Shown here piece after piece: positions 50,307-58,744 of a DNA stretch of 64,000 bases. Both the position numbers and the translations under genes were made by a program. Source of the DNA: Actinomycetota bacterium (lineage in GTDB: Bacteria > Actinomycetota > Actinomycetes > Mycobacteriales > HKI-0501). The DNA is taken from assembly GCA_030840805.1 (NCBI GenBank), contig JAVEDU010000074.1:1-64000 (forward strand), given 5' to 3'. Positions within the stretch are counted from its first letter, which is position 1; every line of letters starts with the position of its first letter. Under the pieces are notes generated by a model. The model was not told the DNA's origin, ran no database searches, and saw only the letters and a list, made by a program, of their open reading frames with translations.

Positions 50307-50753
50307 ATGAAGCTCATCCTCACGCAGGACGTGACCGGGCTCGGTGCGCCGGGCGACGTCGTCGAGGTCAAGGACGGCTACGGCCGTAACTACCTCGTGC
50401 CGCGCGGCTATGCCATCGCCTGGACCAAGGGCGGCGAGAAGCAGGTCGTCACGATCAAGCGCGCGCGCAACGTGCGCGAGGTCCGCGACCTCGGCCACGC
50501 CAAGGAGATCCAGCAGCAGCTCTCCGGTCTGAGCGTGCGCCTCGGCGCCCGCTCGGGCGAGGGTGGCCGTCTGTTCGGCTCGGTCACCGCGGCCGATGTC
50601 GTGGACGCCGTCAAGGCCGCCGGTGGTCCGCAGCTGGACCGTCGCCGCGTCGAGCTGCCCGGCCACATCAAGGTCGCCGGCAAGCACGACATCACGGTGA
50701 AGATCCACCCCGAGGTCACCGCGACCGTCACGGTGGACGTCGTCGGCGAGTAG
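50307..50753 (+). CDS. rplI: 50S ribosomal protein L9
   Basis: A 148-residue L9 with the N-terminal rRNA-binding domain ([34 protein letters not shown]), a long central helix and a C-terminal domain ([21 protein letters not shown]...). Length is normal. It begins 12 bases after rpsR and ends 15 bases before a strong terminator, closing the rpsF operon. Confidence 0.97.
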   Translation: MKLILTQDVTGLGAPGDVVEVKDGYGRNYLVPRGYAIAWTKGGEKQVVTIKRARNVREVRDLGHAKEIQQQLSGLSVRLGARSGEGGRLFGSVTAADVVDAVKAAGGPQLDRRRVELPGHIKVAGKHDITVKIHPEVTATVTVDVVGE

Positions 50754-50767
50754 TCCGCACGTCAGTT

Positions 50768-50802
50768 CGAGGGCCCGGCTTACCTGGTGAGCCGGGCCCT
50801 CG
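50768..50802 (+). terminator. Terminator after rplI
   Basis: Perfect 13-bp stem (50768-50780 with 50790-50802) and nine-base loop, located 15 bases after the rplI stop. It ends the rpsF-ssb-rpsR-rplI transcript. Confidence 0.92.
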
Positions 50803-50866
50803 TCCGTTCGGGCGACGGTTCCACGGGAAACATCGGAGCGCCGCCGTGGTCACCCACCGTGACGCC

Positions 50867-51683
50867 ATGCAGCCGCGTACCGTCGAGCCGATCGACGTCC
50901 GGCGTGCCCTGCCGGCACGAGCGGGACGCTGGTGCGGCAGAGGGCGTGGTTGCCGGTCCACGGGAGCCTGATGGACGCCATGGGGCTGGCACTCGCTGGC
51001 CATCGTGGGCCGGCAGTCGTGGGGTCCCGGCTACGCCGTTGTTCGCGATCGTCATCCTGGCACGATTCGTGGTGGACATGCGGACCGGCATCACGCTCCC
51101 CCGGCTGTCGACGGGCCGGCCGACCGCGACGGGCACCGGTCTACCGGGCGATCGGGCCTCGGCTGTTCGGGATGTTCCTCGTGAGACGCCGGAGCGCCCG
51201 TGTCGTTCCTCCTCATGCGCGACACCCCGGACACCGTGCGGATCCGCCGCACCTCCGCCCGAGCGCGTCTGGCTCGTGGGCGCGATCGGCTTTGCCGGCC
51301 TCGGCGGGCCACCCGCGCGGACCCGCAGTGGCACGACTTCAACCTTGCGTACATCTGGGCGATCAACTTCTTCGTGATCGACCGCCAGGGCATCACGCTC
51401 ACGCCGGAGGTGGCAGCCCGGCGGGTGCCGTGGGCCGAGGTCCAGGCCGTGACCCAGGGAGCCGACCGGCTGGGGAGCCACCGCCGTCACGCTGTGGCCA
51501 GCGGACCGGAAGCGGCTCCGACTTCACGCGCCCACGCGCGCGTTCACCTGGGAGAACCCGAGGTTGGAGGAGGAGTGGCGCACGCTCGGCGACTGGTGGG
51601 TCGCCCACCGGGGGACGGACTGGCAGCCGGGATACCGCGGGTCCGCGCCTGCTCAGGTGGCGGGCGGCGCGGCCGGGGCCTGA
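50867..51683 (+). pseudogene. Frameshifted remnant of a PH-domain-like membrane protein gene
   Basis: Pieces of one protein can be read in order but in changing frames. They run MQPRTVEPIDVRRALPARAG (frame of 50867), RAWLPVHGSLMDAMGLAL, VGRQSWGPGYAV, FAIVILARFVVDMRTGITL, RLFGMFLVRRR, ERVWLVGAIGFAGLGG, then DFNLAYIWAINFFVIDRQGITL. The last piece runs from WGATAVTLWPADRKRLRLHA to the TGA at 51681. At least five frame changes occur. The pattern of two membrane helices followed by a ligand-like WAEVQAVTQ domain resembles bacterial PH-domain membrane proteins. That family call is tentative, but decay of a real gene is clear. Its end overlaps the convergent ybjQ-like gene by 31 bases. Confidence 0.8.
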
Positions 51684-52105
51684 CCGGCAGGGGGGCCGAA
51701 CTCTCCGATCCGGACCGCGTACTGCTGCTGATGCGGCATCTGCCCCGCCGAGACCATCGCGTGGTACTGCCGCTTCGCGTCGTCGGTGACCGGGTCGACC
51801 CAGACGGCGGTGCCGTAGGCGCAGATCTCGTTCCACTGTCCGGCGATCTCACCGGTGTCGTACCGCATGGCGAGGATCGCGTTGGCACCACGCTGGCGGG
51901 CCTCGTAGATCATCCGCGCCATCGCCTCGTTGCGGCTCTGCACGAGCAGCTTGGTCATCTCGGGCAGCTCACCCCCGCCGAGGGAACGGAACCCGGCCAG
52001 GAAGTTGGCCCCGATGTTGCGGGACCGGACGGTGATTCCGAAGACCTCGCCCATGACGGCGCGGACGGCATACCCGGGGACGTCGTTCGACGTGACGATC
52101 AGCAC
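51653..52105 (-). CDS. YbjQ/UPF0145 (DUF74) family protein
   Basis: A 150-residue YbjQ-family protein. The conserved core is VTSNDVPGYAVRAVMGEVFGITVRSRNIG, followed by LVQSRNEAMARMIYEARQRGANAILAMRYDTG and ICAYGTAVWV. The last 40 residues are a Pro/Gln/Ala tail. Family members form homopentamers of unclear function, sometimes called heavy-metal-binding. The start is GTG at 52105, divergent from dnaB. Confidence 0.9.
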   Translation of the reverse strand: MLIVTSNDVPGYAVRAVMGEVFGITVRSRNIGANFLAGFRSLGGGELPEMTKLLVQSRNEAMARMIYEARQRGANAILAMRYDTGEIAGQWNEICAYGTAVWVDPVTDDAKRQYHAMVSAGQMPHQQQYAVRIGEFGPPAGQAPAAPPAT

Positions 52106-52419
52106 CGAGAGAACCTACCCCGAGATCTATTTGCAGGAAACTTTCCGTCCACCCCTGTGGACACTGTTTCCGCAGGTCAGAGGCAAGATTCTTCGCACTC
52201 TGCACAGCTTGTCCACAGCACCCGGGACGCTTCACACAGGCTGCGCACAGCCCACCGCGGCTCATCCACACCCTTGTCCCCCGGTGGCCTCACAGGCTGG
52301 TTTGTGTGCGCCCCCGCGCGCTCCTAGTGTCGGCCCGACGCCCGGCCAGGCAGGGGTGAAGATGTCGTACAGGCGTTCGATACTCTCGACGCTGTACGAG
52401 CACAGGGGAGGCAACAGCC
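52106..52419. promoter_or_regulatory. dnaB upstream region with three evenly spaced DnaA boxes
   Basis: The 314-bp gap between ybjQ and dnaB contains TGTGGACAC (52156-52164), TTGTCCACA (52209-52217, perfect) and TCATCCACA (52262-52270). Their starts are exactly 53 bases apart, about five helical turns. The first is inverted relative to the others. Further TGCACAG/CACACAG motifs lie between them. DnaA control of dnaB, or a DnaA reservoir, is a reasonable inference. The rest of the gap shows no gene. Confidence 0.55.
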
Positions 52420-53796
52420 GTGGCGGTGTCCGACGAGGTGCGACCGTCCCTGACGGTCGCACCCGAATTCGAACGCACGCCACCGCAGGACCTGGCCGCG
52501 GAGCAGAGCGTGCTCGGCGGGATGCTGCTGTCCAAGGACGCGATCGCCGACGTCGTCGAGATCCTCCGGTCGAACGACTTCTACAAGCCGGCGCACAGCA
52601 CGGTGTTCGACAAGATCCTCGACCTGTACGGCTCGGGCGAGCCGGCCGACCCGGTCACGGTGTCCGCGGCCCTGTCGGACTCCGGTGACCTCGCCCGGAT
52701 CGGTGGCGCGGCGTACCTCCACACGCTGATCTCCAGCGTGCCGACCGCGGCGAACGCCGGGTACTACGCCCGGATCGTCAGCGAGCGCGCGGTGCTGCGC
52801 CGGCTGGTCGAGGCCGGCACCCGGATCGTCCAGCTCGGGTACGGCGCGGCGGCGGGCGGCGGCCGTGACGTCACCGACGTGGTCGACATGGCGCAGCAGG
52901 CCGTGTACGAGGTCACCGAGAAGCGGTCCAGCGAGGACTACACGATCCTGGAGGAACTGCTCCAGCCGACGATGGACGAGATCGAGGCGAGCTCCTCCCG
53001 CGGCGGGATGATGACCGGCGTCCCGACCGGCTTCGCCGACCTCGACCGGCTCACCAACGGCCTGCACCCCGGCCAGCTCATCATCGTGGCCGGCCGCCCG
53101 GGTCTCGGTAAGTCGACCGCCAGCCTCGACATCATGCGGTCCTGCTCGATCCGCCACGGGCTCTCGTCCTGCATCTTCAGCCTGGAGATGAGCAAGACCG
53201 AGATCGTCATGCGTCTCCTGTCCGCGGAGGCCCGGGTGCCGCTGCACAACCTGCGCACCGGGCAGATGAGCGACGACGACTGGACGAAGCTCGCCCGCTC
53301 GGTGGGTGAGGTGAGCGAGGCGCCGCTGTTCATCGATGACTCGCCGAACATGACGATGATGGAGATCCGGGCCAAGGCGCGGCGGCTCAAGCAGCGGCAC
53401 GACCTGAAGCTCATCATGGTCGACTACATGCAGCTGATGAGCTCGCCGAAGAAGACCGAGAGCCGGCAGCAGGAGGTCTCGGAGCTCTCCCGTGGCCTCA
53501 AGCTGATGGCCAAGGAGCTCGAGGTCCCGGTCATCGCGGTGAGCCAGCTGAACCGTGGCCCCGAGCAGCGCACCGACAAGCGGCCGCAGCTGAGCGACCT
53601 GCGCGAGTCCGGGTCGATCGAGCAGGACGCCGACATGGTGATCCTGCTGCACCGCGACGACTACTACGAGAAGGAGTCCCCCCGCGCCGGCGAGGCGGAC
53701 TTCATCGTGGCGAAGCACCGTAACGGCCCGACCGACACGATCACCGTGGCGTTCCAGGGGCACTTCAGTCGCTTTGTCGACATGAGCGCGGGCTGA
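52420..53796 (+). CDS. dnaB: Replicative DNA helicase DnaB
   Basis: A 458-residue hexameric helicase that unwinds DNA at the fork. The N-terminal domain begins PPQDLAAEQSVLGGMLLSKDAI. The RecA-like domain has Walker A GRPGLGKST (residues 225-233), Walker B KLIMVDYMQLM, and the conserved VIAVSQLNRGPEQR and DLRESGSIEQDADMV. Unlike M. tuberculosis DnaB it carries no intein. The start is GTG at 52420 with GGGGAGG upstream. The upstream DnaA boxes and the presence of dciA near oriC suggest coordinated helicase loading. Confidence 0.98.
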   Translation: MAVSDEVRPSLTVAPEFERTPPQDLAAEQSVLGGMLLSKDAIADVVEILRSNDFYKPAHSTVFDKILDLYGSGEPADPVTVSAALSDSGDLARIGGAAYLHTLISSVPTAANAGYYARIVSERAVLRRLVEAGTRIVQLGYGAAAGGGRDVTDVVDMAQQAVYEVTEKRSSEDYTILEELLQPTMDEIEASSSRGGMMTGVPTGFADLDRLTNGLHPGQLIIVAGRPGLGKSTASLDIMRSCSIRHGLSSCIFSLEMSKTEIVMRLLSAEARVPLHNLRTGQMSDDDWTKLARSVGEVSEAPLFIDDSPNMTMMEIRAKARRLKQRHDLKLIMVDYMQLMSSPKKTESRQQEVSELSRGLKLMAKELEVPVIAVSQLNRGPEQRTDKRPQLSDLRESGSIEQDADMVILLHRDDYYEKESPRAGEADFIVAKHRNGPTDTITVAFQGHFSRFVDMSAG

Positions 53797-53900
53797 GACC
53801 GCCGGGGTCTATCGCAACCCGGCGCCCGGCGCGCGGTTCTTCCGGCGGCGACGGGTCCGGGGGCCGTGCGTCTCACCGCCACCCAGTCGGGGACGACGAC

Positions 53901-53928
53901 GGGGCGCGGCGATCGCTCGCCGCACCCC
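53901..53928. terminator. Hairpin between convergent dnaB and MBL genes
   Basis: A 12-bp stem with one mismatch (53901-53912 with 53917-53928) and a TCGC loop lies between the dnaB stop (53796) and the convergent hydrolase stop (53945). It probably serves both. Confidence 0.65.
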
Positions 53929-53944
53929 GTCCGTACGTCGGGGC

Positions 53945-54574
53945 TCAGTGCCCCCGGGCGATCCACTCGTCCAGGTGCGGGGCTTCCTCGCCGATCGTCG
54001 TGTCGTCGCCGTGGCCGGGGTGGACCACGGTCGCGGGCGGCAGCGTCAGCAGGCGCTCGCGGATCGACTTGATGATCGTCGGGAAATCGGAGTACGACCG
54101 GCCGGTCGCGCCCGGGCCGCCCTTGAACAGCGTGTCGCCGCTGAACAGGAGGCCCTCGTCGGCCCAGTGGACGCAGCACGCCCCCGGCGCGTGGCCCGGG
54201 GTGTGCAGCACCTCCAGCGTGGTCCCGGCGACGGTGATCTCGAGGCCGTCCTCCAGTTCGCCGTCCGGGCTCAGCTCCGGGTACACCTGGTCCCAGAGGT
54301 CCCCGTCGTCCGGGTGCAGCAGGATCGGCGCGCCGGTGGCGTCCGCGAGCGCCTCCGCCACGTTGATGTGGTCGTTGTGCGCGTGGGTGCAGACGATCCC
54401 GGTCAGCCGGCGGTCGCCGACCGCCGCAAGGATGGCCTCGGCGTCGTGCGCGGCGTCGATCACCACGCACTCGGAGTCGTCGCCGACGATCCACACGTTG
54501 TTGTCGACATCCCAGGTGCCGCCGTCGAGCGAGAACGTTCCCGACGTGACGAGGTGATCCACCCGTGCGCTCAC
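53945..54574 (-). CDS. Metallo-beta-lactamase-fold hydrolase
   Basis: A 209-residue MBL-fold protein with the metal motif THAHNDH, followed by the metal histidine in [14 protein letters not shown], the bridging aspartate in [12 protein letters not shown] and [13 protein letters not shown]. It resembles glyoxalase II-type thioester hydrolases. Its GTG start overlaps the stop of the mycothiol-dependent dehydrogenase gene. In mycobacteria the same pair (Rv2259-Rv2260) occurs, so it may hydrolyse S-formylmycothiol. That substrate is inferred from context. Confidence 0.88.
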   Translation of the reverse strand: MSARVDHLVTSGTFSLDGGTWDVDNNVWIVGDDSECVVIDAAHDAEAILAAVGDRRLTGIVCTHAHNDHINVAEALADATGAPILLHPDDGDLWDQVYPELSPDGELEDGLEITVAGTTLEVLHTPGHAPGACCVHWADEGLLFSGDTLFKGGPGATGRSYSDFPTIIKSIRERLLTLPPATVVHPGHGDDTTIGEEAPHLDEWIARGH

Positions 54575-55659
54575 TTGAAGACCACCACGGAACGCAGGAC
54601 CTCGCCGCGGTGCATCTTGTCGAATGCCTCCTCGACCTGGTCGATCGTGATCGTCTCCGAGACGAACCGGTCGAGGTCGAGGCGGTTCTGCAGGTACAGC
54701 TCGACCAGCGCCGGGAAGTCGCGGGACGGCAGGCAGTCGCCGTACCAGGAGGACTTCAGCGCACCGCCGCGGCTGAACAGGTCGATCAGCGGCAGCTCGA
54801 GCGTCATGTCCGGGGTCGGGACGCCGACGAGGACGACCTGGCCGGCGAGATCACGGGCGTAGAACGCCTGCTTGTACGTCTCCGGGCGGCCGACCGCCTC
54901 GATGACGACATCCGCGCCGTGGCCCTCGGTGTAGCCGCGGATGGCCTCGACCGGGTCGGACTGGCGGGAGTTCACGGTGTGGGTGGCGCCGAAGCCCTTC
55001 GCCCACTCGAGCTTCTTGTCGTCCACGTCCACGGCGATGATCGTGCGCGCACCGGCGAGGTACGCACCGGCGATCGCCGCGTTCCCGACGCCGCCGCAGC
55101 CGATGACCGCGACCGTGTCGCCGCGGGACACGCCGCCGGTGTTGATCGCCGAACCGATGCCCGCCATGACGCCGCAGCCCAGCAGGCCGACGGCCTCGGG
55201 TCGGGCCTCGGGGTTGACCTTGGTGCACTGTCCGGCGTGGACGAGCGTCTTCTCGGCGAACGCGCCGATGCCCAGCGCCGGGGTCAGCGGGGTCCCGTCG
55301 GCGAGCGTCATCTTCTGCGTGGCGTTGTGCGTGTCGAAGCAGTGCCAGGGGCGTCCGCGGCGGCAGGAGCGGCACGTGCCGCAGACCGCGCGCCAGTTCA
55401 GGACGACGAAGTCGCCGGGCGCGACGTCGTCGACACCCTCACCGACGGCCTCGACGATCCCGGCCGCCTCGTGACCGAGCAGGAACGGGAACTCGTCGTT
55501 GATCCCTCCCTCGCGGTAGTGCAGATCGGTGTGGCAGACCCCGCAGGCCTGCACCTTGACCAGCGCCTCACCAGGACCCGGGTCGGGGACGAGGATCGTC
55601 TCCACGGACACCGGCTGGCCCTTCGCGCGGGCAACCACACCGCGCACCTCGTGCACCAT
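54571..55659 (-). CDS. mscR: S-(hydroxymethyl)mycothiol dehydrogenase / S-nitrosomycothiol reductase
   Basis: A 362-residue zinc alcohol dehydrogenase of the mycothiol-dependent formaldehyde dehydrogenase type. The catalytic zinc ligands are in [12 protein letters not shown] and [13 protein letters not shown], and the structural zinc cysteines in [19 protein letters not shown]. The NAD site is [22 protein letters not shown]. It oxidises the formaldehyde-mycothiol adduct and can reduce S-nitrosomycothiol. The ATG at 55659 gives the usual N-terminus. The MBL hydrolase gene overlaps its end. Its presence implies a mycothiol-using organism. Confidence 0.94.
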   Translation of the reverse strand: MVHEVRGVVARAKGQPVSVETILVPDPGPGEALVKVQACGVCHTDLHYREGGINDEFPFLLGHEAAGIVEAVGEGVDDVAPGDFVVLNWRAVCGTCRSCRRGRPWHCFDTHNATQKMTLADGTPLTPALGIGAFAEKTLVHAGQCTKVNPEARPEAVGLLGCGVMAGIGSAINTGGVSRGDTVAVIGCGGVGNAAIAGAYLAGARTIIAVDVDDKKLEWAKGFGATHTVNSRQSDPVEAIRGYTEGHGADVVIEAVGRPETYKQAFYARDLAGQVVLVGVPTPDMTLELPLIDLFSRGGALKSSWYGDCLPSRDFPALVELYLQNRLDLDRFVSETITIDQVEEAFDKMHRGEVLRSVVVFK

Positions 55660-55803
55660 CGTGTCTCGAACTCCTCGTACTGGGGGCGTCGCGCAGCGCC
55701 GCGGGAAGAAAGGGGATCGCGAGTATCGAAACATCACGATGGACGGATCCGCCACTGCGGGTCCCGAGCAGCGGAGCGGTATGCCGACGCGAGGTGAGCG
55801 CGG

Positions 55804-55968
55804 TCACCGCTCGGTCGTGGTCACCGTCGCCACCGGGTCGCCGGACCCGGGGCCGACCGAGATCGGCAGCACTCCGCCGGGCAGCGTCACCGGGAGCCGC
55901 CCGAGCCGGTAGGAGCGCCGCGCCGCGCCCGGCCGCCCCCACGGGGCCGCCCACCACGGGGCCGCCAC
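55804..55968 (-). CDS. Small candidate protein in the mscR upstream region
   Basis: The 438-bp gap between mscR (start 55659) and the zinc-motif gene (stop 56098) has no clear gene except this 54-codon minus-strand frame from GTG at 55968. Its last 34 codons (RLGRLPVTLPGGVLPISVGPG...) have coding-like composition, with about 38% A or T at second positions and nearly all G/C at third positions. No ribosome-binding site is visible, and the first residues are Trp/Ala/Pro-rich. I recognise no family. The remaining parts of the gap show nothing definite. Confidence 0.3.
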   Translation of the reverse strand: MAAPWWAAPWGRPGAARRSYRLGRLPVTLPGGVLPISVGPGSGDPVATVTTTER

Positions 55969-56097
55969 GCGAGGCGGTCGACCCAGGCCACACCGTTCCG
56001 CCCGGGACGCGCCGCCGGCGCTCGGCCGCCAGCGGGATGGCGACCGAGCGCCGGTGTGCGCCTCCGGGTTGGGTGGATGGGTGGGTGGCGGAACTGG

Positions 56098-56382
56098 TCA
56101 GACTGCCGAGCGGACCTGCTCCTGTTCGGCGCGGAGGCGGCGAGGGCGCTGGGCCGGTACGGCGACCGACCCGGCCACCAGCCGCGCGCACGCCCGGCAG
56201 GTGCCGGCCGGCGCGGAGGCCGCCTCGAACCCGAGGCTCCGGACCCGCACCCGGGCGCCACAGAGGGCGCTGTTGGTGCGATCGCGCAGCGGGACGGCGT
56301 GGCTGAATACCCGCCCGTCCGCCATCCGCTCCTGACCGAGCAGGAACAACGGGGCCGGGTCTGGGACGAGGTGCAGCGTCAT
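56098..56382 (-). CDS. Small protein with CxxC-type zinc motif
   Basis: A 94-residue protein starting MTLHLVPDPAPLFLLGQERM. It contains NSALCGARVRV and, 18 residues later, GTCRACARLVAG, a C-x(n)-CxxC pattern that could bind zinc. The composition is coding-like up to an Arg/Gln-rich end. The ATG at 56382 lacks a strong ribosome-binding site, but the peptide beginning there is well formed. It is divergent from the 46-residue gene 111 bases away. Function is unknown. Confidence 0.6.
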   Translation of the reverse strand: MTLHLVPDPAPLFLLGQERMADGRVFSHAVPLRDRTNSALCGARVRVRSLGFEAASAPAGTCRACARLVAGSVAVPAQRPRRLRAEQEQVRSAV

Positions 56383-56493
56383 GTGCTCAATGCTGGGCGC
56401 CGCGTGTGACGAGCGGGTTTCTCCGACGTCAAGGATGCGCGACAGCCTCAGGTCCGTCCGCGATCCGCCGAACAGGAGAGTGGGGAGGCAACC

Positions 56494-56634
56494 ATGACCA
56501 CGGATGACCGCACTGCGCCCGACTGCAGCGACTACATCGGGGTCGACTGCACGGACGGAACGGCGGTGAGCGTCACGCCGTATCGGCCGCCGGTCCCGCG
56601 TACGCCCACGGACGACGCCGACCGCACGTCCTGA
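56494..56634 (+). CDS. Very small acidic protein (46 residues)
   Basis: A 46-residue frame from ATG at 56494, preceded by a near-ideal GGGGAGG five bases upstream. The peptide is acidic (TTDDRTAPDCSDYIG...), with cysteines at positions 11 and 19 and a Pro-rich second half ending in an Asp-rich tail. There is no signal peptide or membrane helix. I know no family for it. It lies between the divergent zinc-motif gene and the molybdenum block. The strong ribosome-binding site is the main support. Confidence 0.6.
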   Translation: MTTDDRTAPDCSDYIGVDCTDGTAVSVTPYRPPVPRTPTDDADRTS

Positions 56635-56745
56635 TCCCGCCGGGCCGCGTCGCGGTTCCTTCGGCGGGAAGGCCCGGCCACGCCGGTGTCGCACCGCCCC
56701 GCCGACCGGGCAGACATCCGCATCCGCGGCGGGTACGTTCTCGTC

Positions 56746-57141
56746 GTGCCGCATTATCGGATCTCTGAGGCCGCCGCCCTCCTCGGCGTCAGTGACGACA
56801 CCGTGCGCCGGTGGGCCGACGGCGGCCGCCTGCCCGTCGACCGCGACGGGGTGCGGATCACCGTCGAGGGCAGCGTCCTGGCGTCCTTCGCCCAGGAGCT
56901 CGCCACCGTCCCCGAGCTGGGCAGCCGTGCGGTCGAGAGTGCACGGAACCGGTTCACCGGCCTCGTCACCCGCGTCCTCGTCGACGGGGTGATGGCGCAG
57001 GTGGACCTCCAGTGCGGTCCGTTCCGCGTCGTGTCCCTTATGTCGCGCGAGGCGGCGGAGGAGCTCGGCCTCGCCCCCGGGGTCCTCGCGGTCGCGTCGG
57101 TGAAGTCCACGCAGGTGATCGTGGAGGTGCCGCAACCGTGA
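56746..57141 (+). CDS. HTH-TOBE (molbindin-type) molybdate-responsive regulator
   Basis: A 131-residue protein with an N-terminal MerR/excisionase-type helix-turn-helix (HYRISEAAALLGVSDDTVRRWADGGRLP, residues 2-30). A C-terminal TOBE/Mop domain (about 64-130, RNRFTGLVTRVLVDGVMAQVDLQCGPFRVVSLMSREAAEELGL) binds molybdate or a related oxyanion. The fold pairing is like ModE with a different DNA-binding domain. It starts with GTG at 56746 and overlaps modA by four bases, so it probably regulates the molybdate transporter it is co-expressed with. Confidence 0.88.
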   Translation: MPHYRISEAAALLGVSDDTVRRWADGGRLPVDRDGVRITVEGSVLASFAQELATVPELGSRAVESARNRFTGLVTRVLVDGVMAQVDLQCGPFRVVSLMSREAAEELGLAPGVLAVASVKSTQVIVEVPQP

Positions 57142-57926
57142 CGACGCGCAGACCCCTGGCCACCGTTCTGCTCGCCGGAGTGCTGCTGTCGGCCGCCGCC
57201 TGCGGCAGCGGCAGTTCCGCGACGAAGTCCGGCGGCGACACGGAGAAGGTCGCCGGATCGATCACGGTCTTCGCGGCGGCGTCGCTGACCGGGACGTTCA
57301 CGGCGCTCGGCACGGCGTTCGAGAAGGCGCACCCCGGCACCGAGGTGGGGTTCAACTTCGGCGCGAGCTCGACCCTCGCGCGGCAGCTCACCGAGGGCGC
57401 GCCCGGTGACGTGTTCGCCGCGGCGAGCGGTACCACGATGGCCACCGTGACGAAGGCGGGCGCCGCCGCCGGTACCCCGGCCGTCTTCGCCCGCAACCGG
57501 CTGGAGATCGCCGTCCCGGCCGCGAACCCCGGTCACGTCCGGGGGCCGGCCGACTTCGCCCGGCCGGCGCTCCGGATCGCGATGTGCGCACCCCAGGTGC
57601 CCTGCGGGGCCGCCGCGACCAAGGCGTTCGCCGCGGCGGGGATCACCCCGAGGCCCGACACGCTCGAACAGGACGTCAAGGCCACCCTCGCCAAGGTGGT
57701 CAGCGGCGAGGCCGACGCCGCGCTGGTGTACCGCACCGACGTGCGGGCCGCCGGTACCGCGGTGCGCGGGCTGGACTTCCCCGAGGCCGCGAAGGCCGTG
57801 AACGACTACCCGATCGTCGCGCTCCGGAGCTCCGGGAACGCGGCGACCGCGGCGGCGTTCCGCGACTTCGTGCTCTCCCCGGCCGGCCGGTCGGCGCTGG
57901 TCGCGGCCGGTTTCGACGCTCCGTGA
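57138..57926 (+). CDS. modA: Molybdate ABC transporter substrate-binding lipoprotein
   Basis: A 262-residue periplasm-side lipoprotein. The lipobox LSAAAC gives lipidation at Cys22. The ModA fold begins ITVFAAASLTGTFTALGTAFEKAHPGTEV and includes NFGASSTLARQLTEGAPGDVFAAAS, whose serines bind the oxyanion, and ALVYRTDVRAA. It captures molybdate (perhaps tungstate) for ModBC. The start GTG overlaps the regulator stop, and its stop overlaps modB (GTGA). Confidence 0.95.
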   Translation: MTTRRPLATVLLAGVLLSAAACGSGSSATKSGGDTEKVAGSITVFAAASLTGTFTALGTAFEKAHPGTEVGFNFGASSTLARQLTEGAPGDVFAAASGTTMATVTKAGAAAGTPAVFARNRLEIAVPAANPGHVRGPADFARPALRIAMCAPQVPCGAAATKAFAAAGITPRPDTLEQDVKATLAKVVSGEADAALVYRTDVRAAGTAVRGLDFPEAAKAVNDYPIVALRSSGNAATAAAFRDFVLSPAGRSALVAAGFDAP

Positions 57927-58744
57927 GACCGCTTCTCCGGGCCCGCCCCACGGGGGGCGGGCCCGGTCGCGCACCCGCGTTCCTCGCGGTGCCCGCGGTG
58001 CTCGCGCTCGCGTTCCTCGTGCTGCCGCTGGCCGGCCTGGTGCTCCGCGCGCCGTGGCGGGAGGCACCGGAACTGCTCGCCGGCGCGGGGGTGGGGCAGG
58101 CGCTGCGGCTCTCCCTGCTGACCGCGTCGGCCGCCACGGTGGTCTGTCTGCTTCTCGGCATCCCGCTGGCGTGGTTGCTCGCCCGGCCCGACCTGCCGGG
58201 CCGCTCCGCGCTCCGGGCGCTCGTCACCGTGCCGCTGGTCCTGCCGCCGGTCGTCGGCGGTGTCGCGCTGTTCACCGTGCTCGGGCGCACCGGCCTGATC
58301 GGGAGGCCGCTGTACGAGCTGACCGGGTTCGCGTTCCCGTTCACCACGGCGGGGGTGGTGCTGGCGGAGGCGTTCGTCGCGCTGCCGTTCCTCGTCCTCG
58401 CCGTCGAGGGAGCCCTGCGCGCGGCCGACCGCCGGTACGAGGAGGCCGCCGCGACGCTCGGCGCGTCACAGTGGACGGTGTTCCGCCGGGTCACGCTGCC
58501 GCTGGTGGCGCCCGGCGTGGCCGCCGGGGCGGTGCTCTGCTGGGCCCGGGCGCTCGGTGAGTTCGGCGCGACGATCACGTTCGCCGGAAACTTCCCCGGC
58601 AGCACCCAGACGATGCCGCTCGCGGTCTACCAGGCGCTGGAGGGCGCCGACCCCCGCGCCGCCGTGCTCCTGTCGGTCCTCCTGCTCGGGGTGTCGGTCG
58701 CGGTGCTCGGCCTCCTCCGGGACCAGTGGGTGAACCGGCTGTGA
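57923..58744 (+). CDS. modB: Molybdate ABC transporter permease
   Basis: A 273-residue permease with about six membrane helices and the EAA-type cytoplasmic loop EEAAATLGASQWTVFRRVTLPL that docks on ModC. The stretch RALGEFGATITFAGNFPGSTQTMPLAVY is characteristic of ModB/CysT-family permeases. The start is GTG at 57923, overlapping modA. The stop overlaps the modC start. Confidence 0.95.
   Translation: MRPLLRARPTGGGPGRAPAFLAVPAVLALAFLVLPLAGLVLRAPWREAPELLAGAGVGQALRLSLLTASAATVVCLLLGIPLAWLLARPDLPGRSALRALVTVPLVLPPVVGGVALFTVLGRTGLIGRPLYELTGFAFPFTTAGVVLAEAFVALPFLVLAVEGALRAADRRYEEAAATLGASQWTVFRRVTLPLVAPGVAAGAVLCWARALGEFGATITFAGNFPGSTQTMPLAVYQALEGADPRAAVLLSVLLLGVSVAVLGLLRDQWVNRL

Noticed and set aside
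51170-51190. Possible parS in GTTCCTCGTGAGAC
   Set aside because: Three mismatches in the 14-base core, inside the pseudogene; not better than chance in GC-rich DNA.
52420-53796. Looked for an intein in DnaB as in M. tuberculosis
   Set aside because: The RecA-like domain is continuous and the protein has the plain 458-residue length.
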